From Immersiella caudata (taxonomy: Eukaryota > Ascomycota > Sordariomycetes > Sordariales > Lasiosphaeriaceae), in NCBI GenBank assembly GCA_030512335.1, contig JAULSU010000002.1, positions 930,001-994,000 on the forward strand: DNA of 64,000 nucleotides. Reading direction: 5' to 3'. Shown piece after piece: positions 54,937 to 64,000 of this stretch. Both the position numbers and the translations under genes were made by a program. Every line of letters starts with the position of its first letter. Position 1 is the first letter of the stretch. The notes beneath the pieces were generated by a model. The model made no database searches. It saw only the letters and a list, made by a program, of their open reading frames with translations, and was not told the DNA's origin.

Positions 54937-57900
54937 ATGAACATAAATGGGGGTGCTTCCAACAAGTCACTTCACGCTATGAACGGCGATGCGGGCCTCC
55001 TAGTGGGCGCCCTTGTAGAGAGGCTCACAACACGGGTGCGCGACCCAATTGCTCCTAGACAAGCCGGAGGAGGTTACTGACAGAAGACGTGCGCAGCTCC
55101 CCCATCGCACCGGCACGCGCGCCCAAGACCTCTCGCTCGACGACATTGTCACCAGCACGCGCGCCACGCTCGTAAAGATCAGCGCGTCGCAAATTGCCTT
55201 CGTGCTCGACTCCCTCCTCGCCCTGATCGAGGACCTCTCGCGCCCCTACAAGAGCGCCCTCTCCCATCCGCCCCATGTCCTCCTCTCGGAGCTCTACACC
55301 CTCGAGCTGATCGCCGACTGTTGCGCTAGCAACTGGGACCCCGAGTCCAGGGGCGCCGCTCACCCCGCCTCCGACGGCCCGCTCTCGCCCACGCGCCGGG
55401 CCGCTCTTCCCGCCCCCACCCCCCTCGACGACAACCTCGTGGGCCGCGCTCTAGATGTCATTAAGCTTCTTTTCGAGCCCCTACCCGAAGGCTACATACT
55501 CCCCGCCAAGACGATCCTCGATGACTCGTCCGCCCGCTACATCGCCGCCCAGCTCCTTGAGGAGTCGGTGCGGACGCCCCTTTCTACCCCGTCCAATGCT
55601 ACCAACGAACCCCTGGAGAGCGGCAGGCTGCTCCAGACTCATGCTGCGGCCATCGAGCAGCATGTGAAGACGGTGATCGAATATGTGACGGCCTCGGCCT
55701 GGCCCGCGGCCTTCGACTACTTCCGCAATGTGATATACACGGCACGGTCGGTTGTACCCGCCCAGGGCAACCCCTTACCCAATGCCGCGGCCGCCGAGGA
55801 GGAGCGCACAGCTCTGGTTGTCTTGCGCGCGGCCTCCTTCTTCTGGGTCGACGGTCAGAAGCTCAGCAGCGTGGTGCAGGAGTTCTGCTCGAGCTTCCTG
55901 CACTTTCGCAAGTCGTTCCAGAACACCGTGGCGATTGTCACCCCGCTGCTTATCACGCGCTGGCTGGACAGGTTCCCGGCTGAGTTTGTCCAGATGCATA
56001 CGATGCAGAAGCGCCGCGATACTGGGCCCGATACGCTCTTCGACATGACACATACGGTGGTGGACAACGGGAGGCGTCGCGCCTTGCTGTATCCGCTGCA
56101 AACGACACTGCTATTCCTGTTGCCGGATGTGTTCGAGGTGGCCAGTAACCTCCGCGAGGCCAAGAGCGGGAGTATGGCGAAGAAGGTTGGCTTTCTGGAT
56201 GGCTTGCGAAAGGCGCTGCGGAACCGCAACGAACAAGCAGCATATTGTCTCGTCTCGCTGCTTCGCGCGGCTCGCCACTTTGACGCCGAAAGTGATTCTG
56301 CTCTCCTGAGTTACGCTATGGACGTGCAAGACGAAGTGCGAGATGCCGTGTTCCGACGATTCTCCCCCGGCGCAGACAATACCCTGTTCGAGCAAGATAT
56401 CATGACCGCTGCGTTTGTGAGCCTGGCGCATCTCAGCTTTGAAAACTGCGTCGAATCACTTGCGCCATCATGCCTGGTACCCTCAGCGCCGCCAAGCTTC
56501 AAAATATCAGCTATCCAAGCTTGTTCGCACTTTGCGCGGTTGTATGGAGATGGCAAGTATCAACCCTTATTTACGGCGGCCTCGGCGTTTATTCAGGGGC
56601 AGTTGCAGACAATGGCTGGTCTCCTCGCCGAAGGCTATGTGGAAGATCAGAGCGCTCAACGAAAAGCGGTTGAGAGTGCTTCATCGGTCAGGATCATCTG
56701 CAACATTTTGAGCTTCCTCGATGCATCGCCCATGACGCTCTTCCAAGGCCCGCCTGACAATGAAGCGGATCGCGAGATCTTCTACCAGGAGAACCTTAAC
56801 TCACTTATTTCTTGCATGGTCGCCGCTGACGGGTCCGTCCGGAGACTTGCGACCGGCGTTGCGAGGCGACTATTTACCAAGGAGAAGGTGCTGGCTTCGC
56901 TGAGGGCCTACAAGGGGCTGAAGTCGAGGGAGTTCAGGATCAATTTCTGGCGACTAACTTCTATTATCCTGAACTCGATCTGCGACAGGGCTGGGCTCCC
57001 GGGAACTGCTGATGGGCTCAGGGGTATTCATGGATACCTTGAGTCGAGGTTGTTGCTACTGACATCGATTCCGGTGTGTATACCCCCAGCAGGATGGGAG
57101 ATAATTTTGCTAACGTGCCCTAGGAGCTATGTGAAATTGCTGAAGATGTTCCAGACCGGAATGCAGCGGCCTCCAAGCTAGAAACTCTGCTTCTCGTGTC
57201 GCTTTGCTCAGCGGATATTGAGGTCTGCCAGATCGTCACCTCTTGCATCGGGACCTTCCTCAGCGAGTGCAAGGCCATCGAAGTCGCTTCGGAGACGGCA
57301 AGGGCCTCGATGACAATACTACGAAACGGCGACATCTTCAAGGAGATTTCGTCTCGTGCTTTCCGATTCACCGGGCTCGTCGCTTTCCAGAAGCGAATTC
57401 GAACGCTCTTGAGACGAATGCAATACCCCAGCGCCGGCATCCTGGATGCATGGGAACTTGTGTTTGATAAATGGCTGCACCTGTCGAAGGACGTGTCCAT
57501 GACGACCGCTGAGGGCGTACCTGAAAGAACTGTGGCCGAGTGGCGAAACTACTCCGGTTTCCTCGCCTCCCTGGGCGGTATCTGTACGGCCGATCAGGCT
57601 GTTACACTCGAGGAGCCAGCGATCAGCGGACTGAGGTGGATCGACAGGCTGTCCTCAGAGAACCATGAAGAGCCGGTGCTCAATAGGTATCTGAGGTTGA
57701 GTATCCAGCTGCTCGCGTGCGCTAACGTCAGGATACGCGAAACAATGAGGGAGGTTTTGTCAACTGAGGTACCTTCCTCGTTGTACCAACCCCTTTTCAA
57801 GGCGTTGGAGTCTGAACTCGACGTTTTGTTCACCGGTGCGCTGGAGCCGAGTGTCAAAGGGCAAGACAACGAGATCATATTCGCCGAGCAGGCGGCCTCC

Positions 57901-60900
57901 CTCCTCAAAGCACTCGTGGAGAGGCTGGACACGCCTTCAGATCTGGGCGCCGCGTCGTCTCTGCATCTGGGATCACTCACCCTCAACTTTGCTAAGTTCC
58001 TTGACGGTGTCCCAGATACGCCGAGCAGCCTCAGGGTCAAGATCAAGATTTGCAATCTATGCGAGGCTGTCACAAAGCGAAAGGAACATCTTAACCTCCG
58101 AGACGATGTGCGGAATCGAAACCAGCTCCTTGAGTACATCTTCAGCTGGATCGCAAGGCCAAAGTCCCCGCGTCCCGAGGGCATGGCGTACGAGGCGAAG
58201 CCCGGCCGACGAGACCAGCAGGACGAACTCCAGCGAGTACAGAAAGACCTCGACAAGGCGTGTCTCCGATCACTGGCTGAACTCACATTCCGCCTCCCAC
58301 TTCAACCTGGCGACGGCCAAACAGACGCCGGCACGAGCGAGCTCAAGTCGCAGATGTTCCACCAATACTTCAATCGCTTCCTGTCACTTCTCAACCTCGA
58401 AGCTTCAGAGATGAGCGGGCGGAGCATCGAGCACAGCGGCGGCGGCGGTGGTGCCAAAGAAGACAACCCATCCATGTCCGACCTGGCCATCACCATCCTT
58501 TCGAACCTGCTAAGTGCGAACATCGACGTGGGGCTGAAGCACTCTCTGAGCATTGGGTATCACGAGAACGTGGAGATTCGGACGGCATTCGTAAGGGTGC
58601 TGTATAACATCTTGGTGCAGGGCACCGAGTTTAATAATCTTTCGGACGCGGCGGTGAATGAGAAGTATGACGAGCTGCTGGATCTCTTGACCAGCGATAC
58701 AACACTAGCAGCTGCCATGAGCGCGGTCTGTCCCAGCCACGAAGTTGATGAGTTGACGATTTCCTTGCTGAATATATTCGAGACGAGAGGCATGAGCTTT
58801 GTCCTGCTGGAGGCGCTGATCAAGCAGGAGGTCGAGGACACGGAGAACGAGTCAGAGCTGCTGAGGAGGACGTGCGTCGCGACGAAGATGCTGTCCATCT
58901 ATGCCAAGTGGAAGGGCAGTGGGTACCTGAAGCAGACGCTGCAGAAGGTGCTGGAGAGGTTGATGACGGCGGCGAAGGACGTCAATCTGGAGCTGGACCC
59001 GACGAGGGTGAGCTCGCCGGAGGAGCTGACGAACAATGCTGGACAGCTCCAGGTGGTGGCGAAGGTGTTTATTGACGATATAAGGGCGTCGGTTTCGAGC
59101 ATACCGCCGTCGTTTAGGAAGATTTGCAGTATTGTAAGTTTCCCTCGGGAGGACGTGAAAGGCGTGCGGGCTAATAGGACAGATTTCCAACGCGGTGATG
59201 CCGAGGTTTCCGGATGCAAAGTACACGGCGGTGGGCGCGTTCATCTTCCTGCGCTTCTTCTGCCCTGCGATTGTCGCGCCCGAGGTGGAGGGGTTGGTGG
59301 CTACGGCGCCGTCGAAGGAGATGAGGAGAGGGCTGCTGCTCATTGCAAAGGTCATTCAGAACTTGGCGAACAATGTGTTGTTCGGCGCGAAGGAGCCGTA
59401 CATGTTCCCGCTGAATGGGTTCTTGGCGCAGAATATTTATAAGGTTACGACGTTTTTGAGGGAGATTTCGGTAGGTTTTGAGGAGAGATGGGTTGAGGGA
59501 TTTGGGCTGACGAGAATAGGTTCCGCCGGAGACGCTACCGGATACGACGGGAGGGGAGTCGTTTGACTTTGGTTCTTGCGTTGCGCTGCATAGGTTCCTT
59601 TATGATCATTGGGACCATGTCAGGCAGCGCCTGGTGTCCCAGGAGAGGAGGGAGTTTGTCAGGTCGCCTGGGGAGTCGGCAAGGGGGCGATCTTCCGTCC
59701 TGGAGCCGCTGAGGAATCTCATCATGAACCTGGGGCCGCCTCCACTGGCGGTTACCTGGAACCGACCGCAGATCTCAGCAAATACCCCTCCAGCGTACTC
59801 GAGGTTTCAGAACTTTATGCTGCGGAACGCGTTTCGGAGTACAGAGTCGTTCCTAACAGCGAGAGCGGTCTACGACGGCGGTGAGAGCAAGGACGGGCTG
59901 TCGATCATCTGCATCATTCTTAGGAACATCGATGCCGAGTCAATCGACTACGATACCCTGCTGTACTGCTATCTAAAGATTGCTAGTCGGCTGTGGCACC
60001 GTCCGTTCGGGCTGCTCATCGATGCGACTTGCTACAACGGGCAGAGCGAACCGCAAGATGAGCTGTTTCAGAAGCTTGAGCAGCTTACGCCCAGCGAATT
60101 GTCGCGGCAGCTGTCGCGCGTCTACATCTACAACATGAACAGCGCGACGAAGAAGTGCCTGCGGAGGATCTTGAAGTTCTCGACTAAGAACGAGACTAGC
60201 GTCTTCAACCCCCGGAACGTGGAGTATCACCTCATCGGAAGCCTGCAGGACTTGCAGGCGCACTTCCATCTCAGCCAGCTGCACCTGCCAAAGGAGACGA
60301 TCAGTGTGGTGACAGACACACGCTATGTCTTCCAGCCGATTATCCGACTGTCAAAGTCCAAGGGGAAGATCGAGGTGGTTATCAAGGTGGGCAGCCAGTT
60401 TGTACAGGTGACGACGACCAAGAAGCAAGAGGTGCCTGGTTTCCGGCTCAGCACGACTGTCAACGACATCTTCCGGCTTGGTGATATCGACGAAGCCCCG
60501 ACATCGATACAGACCGAGGACGACTCGGCGTTTGGGCTCAGGGCTGACAACGGCAAGATTGTCATGTACTTTACGAGTCCCAAGAAGACGGATGTGCTGC
60601 AGGCTATCAGGGCGGCCAAGGCGAAATACGGCAAGGATACCCGGGCGATGAAGTCGTTTGAGCGCCTGATCCGACCGCAGGATGTACCCGGGACGCTGCT
60701 CAATCTGGCGCTTACGAACTTGGCCAGTCCGGATGCGATACTGCGGCTATCATCGTATAACCTGCTCGGGGCGCTGTGCAAGGCGTTCAAGTTCACGGCG
60801 TCGTCGCAGCTGCTGGCTACGAAGGATATCTCGGTGCCGTTGGATCCGTCGCAGTTCATCATCAAGATCAGCAGGAAACTGGCACAGGCAGAACCACAAC

Positions 60901-62998
60901 TGACGTCGGATTTCCTGAACGAGTTCTTCGTCGGGTGGGACAGCTTCTCGGACGAGCAGAAGCCGTTGAGCCTTGCTTACATGGCGCCGTGGATCCCCGG
61001 GCTGCGGACATCGTTGTTGGCGGGCGAGGCCGAGAGCGAGAAGGGGCGAGACAAGATCGCGGCGCTGTTTAGGAAGCTGATCGACGTGACGTTGTCAGAT
61101 CCCACACTCAATTTTACGCTGGAGCAATCGGTGTGGCCGGTTATTCACCAGGACGAGGTGCTGCTGGATATCTTCCTCGAGGAGATCATCAAGGCGGCGC
61201 TCAGCACGGGGTTTATGGACGAGCAGACGGAGACGCTGACGTCGATTGCGAGTGCCATTGGGACGATTACCCTGCGAGGTAAAATTATTTCCAGGTTGCG
61301 AAAGGCGCTCAATCGGTCGTCGCTGAGGCCGACGAAGCATCTTCCTGACAATTCGGTGTGGAACGAAATTTGCGTGCTGTTGCAGTTCTGCCTGGCGCTG
61401 TCGTTCGACAGCGGCGTCCAGTCGCAGCTGTACCTGCCCGAGATCTTCCACATCGTCACGATGCTGGCCAACACGGGGTCCTCGGACGTCAGGGTTGTTG
61501 TTCACAGGTTGCTCGTCAACTCGATTCACTCGGCGTGTACCTCGTTCACGCTCGACGAAGCCAGGCTTAATAAGCTACGTGCCACGCTGGAGACGCTGTC
61601 TGATCCGAGGAGCGACATTTTTTCGCATGCTGTGCCGTTCATGCGGGACGGCGCGTCGATATCGACGAACCAAGATGCTGGCCCGACGCTGGCGGCGACG
61701 GAGAACCTCGCTACACTGCTGTTTGAGACGTGCGCCGTGGCGGCGCCATCGGTCGACGTTGCTAATGCGTGGCGGTCACGGTGGATGAGTCTTGTTGCGA
61801 GCACGGCGTTCCAGAATAACCCGGCCATTCAGCCAAGGGCGTTCACTGTCATGGGGTGTCTGGCTAGAGAAGAGGTGGATGATGATCTGCTTTATCAAGT
61901 GCTGGTGGCGCTGCGGAATAGCGTGGGGCGGTTCGGAGATGATAGCAACAGCGACATGCTCGTGGCTATTCTAACGTCGCTATCCAAGATGATGGCGAAG
62001 CTGCCGTCGGCGTCACGGTACGGACTGCAGCTGTTTTGGCTGGCTATGTCGCTGCTGCGACTGGTCCCGCCGAACCTGTTTAACTGCACAGCTATGTTCC
62101 TTGAGTCGGTGCTCACCAATATCAGCACGTCGGGCGACAACCGCGGGGACAAGATGGTGCCGCATCTCCTGGCGGGCCGCGGACAGCTCGAGGATGCGGC
62201 ACTACCGCTGGATGAGACGTACGGCATTCACTTCAACAGCAAGAACTTCCACTTTGCGGCATGCGCCTGTCTCGTGCGCGGTCTTACCGATACCATCACG
62301 AAGGCCACGGCCATGCGGGTGCTGTCTACCTTCTTGGAGATGACCACCTGGACTCCAGAACCCACCAAGGAAAAGAGCATCAAGGATCTCGCGGGGTCAC
62401 CCTACATGGCTCTCATGCTCTCACGCGCCACCAGCCTCGAAGAATTGAGAGACAGTCTCTGGTCCGCAGGCATCAACCCCGCCGGCCTCACCGACATCAG
62501 CGCCCTCCGCCGCGCCCCGCAAGACCTCGAAGCAGTCGAGGACAAAGACCTCCTCCTCAACACCGCCATCGAACTAGTCGACTTCCAATACCTCGACGAT
62601 GCCGTGCAGAATCGCACCCTCCAGTGGCTCAACGAGGTAGCAGGCTCCAGGCCTTCGGTCGTCATGCACCTCTGCGGACCCATCATTTCGATACTCGATG
62701 ATATCCTGCTACACTGCCAGAATTCAGCAACGCTCGAGTCGGCGCATACGCTGCTGCAGACGTTGACGGCGAATGCTAAATTTTCATCTGCCATGGAAAC
62801 ACCTGGGATGCTGAACGAGAGGTTGGACGATATGGGCTTTGGCGGGCTGTGGAGAAGTTGCTCGTTGAATTTGGCGCAGGAGCAGGATAAGGCTTGTTTT
62901 GGGTTGACGGAGAAGTTGATTGAGGTGAGTCTTCTTGCACAGTGATAATGAAGATAGGGTGGCGGGAGACTAACGGTGTACAGCTCATCATCATCTAG
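54937..62998 (+). CDS. Neurofibromin/IRA-type Ras GTPase-activating protein
   Basis: Six exons: 54937-55035, 55097-57073, 57124-59133, 59183-59470, 59520-62924 and 62984-62998, about 2,597 residues, matching neurofibromin/IRA length. The N-terminal 1,100 or so residues are helical without named domains. The RasGAP domain lies at about 1,150-1,460, with the arginine-finger loop ELLRRTCVATKMLSIYAKWKG near 1,270 and FLRFFCPAIVAPE near 1,385 after an exon join. A SEC14-like lipid-binding region with PH-like extension follows at about 1,585-1,850 (FGLLIDATCYNG, YIYNMNSATKKCLRRIL), then a long HEAT-like tail. Exon 1 starts MNINGGASNKSLHAMNGDAG and joins at ERLTTR-LPHRTG. The last exon is 15 nt (LIII and stop). 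It accelerates GTP hydrolysis by Ras. Confidence 0.93.
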
Positions 62999-63689
62999 GC
63001 GAGAGATGGGCCAAATGCTTTGAAGGCGGCGGTGGATTGCTACTACATCGACAGGGGCGTGGTGCTCTGCGTACCGGGGCTATGGTGGAGCACAGTCTCG
63101 GAGACGGAGGTATCGGAGAGGGGGGGAGAAGATGTTGGGACGGGGAAGTGGGATGAGAAGCAGAGTCCCTTGTGGGATGGTGCGTTTGGGGAGGCTGGAG
63201 CTGGGGTGTGTATATAGTATGTGTGTGTGTGTGGGTGGTGGTCAGGGCGAAAAGGCGATGCGAGCGATGCGATTGATTGATCGATTAGTCGATGCGCGGT
63301 GTGAAGGTGCGTGTGGCATGACTGGCTGGATAGTTTTGGACCTACGGGGTGGGATGAGATATCATATGTGAGAGGCAGACAGAGACCAAAATCAAGGTGT
63401 TCTTTTGTTCATTTTGTGTCGCAGGGTGGCATGTGAATTGGTGTGGGGAAAAGAGTGGCTTTGGTGTGAGAGGACTGCAGGGCATAAGGGTGAGTTCAGG
63501 TTGACATGAATACCCACCCCCTTTTCGCATCCACGGATCCAGGGGCAAGTATCCCCACTTTTCCGTCTCTCACCTCCATCCGTCTCCTTCTGGACACATC
63601 ACACCAACAATAAACCCAAGCAGTCCTAACGCACACAGCCATTCCCGGACATTCTATGGTAGGTGTAGCAGTGAAAATGACAAAATCAA
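62999..63689. other. Intergenic region between RasGAP and tRNA
   Basis: Contains the RasGAP 3' region and a GT-rich tract at about 63218-63236 (TGTGTGTGTG). No gene is supported. Confidence 0.55.
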
Positions 63690-63803
63690 CGTCGCCTGCA
63701 GGAGTCGAACCTACGCTCCCGAAGGAACTACCTGTACGGTTGTTCTAGCCGGCTGATCAGAACAGATAGCAGGGCAGCGCGTCAACCACTCCGCTAAAGC
63801 GAC
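63690..63803 (-). tRNA. tRNA-Ser(GCT) with a 33-nt intron
   Basis: On the minus strand the acceptor stem GTCGCTT pairs with AGGCGAC, followed by discriminator G73 as in serine tRNAs. The D arm starts GCGGAGTGG. The anticodon stem CTGCC pairs with GGTAG (one G-T wobble) around loop CT-GCT-A, so the anticodon is GCT (63768-63770), reading AGC/AGT. The canonical intron after position 37 runs 63766-63734. A long variable arm (TTCC-TTCG-GGAG) and T arm GTAGG-TTCGACT-CCTGC complete the class II tRNA. CCA is not encoded, as normal for nuclear tRNAs. Confidence 0.93.
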
Positions 63804-63912
63804 TAGAACTTTTGTTTTGTTGTTGGAGAGGAGACTGTTGTGGGGGGGTTAAGTGGGTGGTGGCAGCTGCTGGTTCGGCTGAGATGAGTCAAGTGGAGTG
63901 TGGATGCGGTGG

Positions 63913-63966
63913 AGAGAGAGGGAAGGAGAGAGGGAAGGAGAGAGGGAAGGAGAGAGGGAAGGAGAG
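63913..63966 (+). repeat. 12-bp purine tandem repeat (GGAGAGAGGGAA)n
   Basis: About four and a half copies of GGAGAGAGGGAA, all purine on the plus strand, about 110 nt from the tRNA gene. A pure homopurine tract like this can form triplex DNA. Confidence 0.85.
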
Positions 63967-64000
63967 ATGGGGCGGTGGGTGGGTGGGTGACTCCACTGAG

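Overview
The window is nuclear DNA of a filamentous ascomycete (Pezizomycotina, most likely Sordariomycetes or a close class; this placement is inference). Genes lie on both strands, most are cut by short 45-115 nt introns with GTAAGT/GTGAGT/GTATGT donors and CTAAC/CTGAC-like branch points, and spacing is about 3 kb per gene. Products are eukaryotic core-cell proteins plus fungal-type proteins. I see no transposon, CRISPR array, viral segment or secondary-metabolite cluster. Splice models below were read by eye from frame, splice sites and family similarity; none was checked by search or transcript.

Layout, left to right: a small membrane-protein ORF behind a heptanucleotide repeat (644-871, +); HECT ubiquitin ligase of HUL4 type (2048-5679, -); TDP2-like phosphodiesterase (7023-8037, +); CHY/RING ubiquitin ligase (8885-11122, +); MZT1, a three-exon gene too fragmented to appear as a long ORF (12011-12440, -); UTP7 (12871-14592, -) divergent from TSR1 (15361-17900, +); urease accessory UreG (18298-19184, +); a large chromodomain protein (20247-24527, -); Rab11 GTPase (26047-26964, +); BRX1 (28183-29238, +); an F-box protein (30611-32030, +); class II histone deacetylase HDA1 (33083-35545, +); a large RS-repeat protein (36755-40537, +); an OPT transporter (41070-43593, +); PRMT3-type arginine methyltransferase (43739-45507, -); vesicle tether USO1 (45948-48952, -); nuclear exonuclease RAT1 (50145-53362, +); neurofibromin/IRA-type RasGAP (54937-62998, +); and an intron-containing tRNA-Ser(GCT) (63690-63803, -).

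Functionally the region is mixed housekeeping. Four genes serve rRNA and ribosome maturation (UTP7, TSR1, BRX1, RAT1), three chromatin or histone/arginine modification (chromodomain protein, HDA1, PRMT3), three ubiquitin-related functions (HECT, CHY/RING, F-box) and three membrane traffic or Ras/Rab signalling (Rab11, USO1, RasGAP). Apart from the UTP7-TSR1 divergent pair I see no operon-like logic.

The most interesting signals are: an in-frame TAG inside the RS-protein gene followed by about 1,000 open codons in the same frame; weaker in-frame TAG plus extension cases at the F-box and chromodomain genes (with a control showing how often this occurs by chance); microexons of 9, 13 and 15 nt; a degenerate zinc finger in PRMT3; and several strong inverted repeats between genes.
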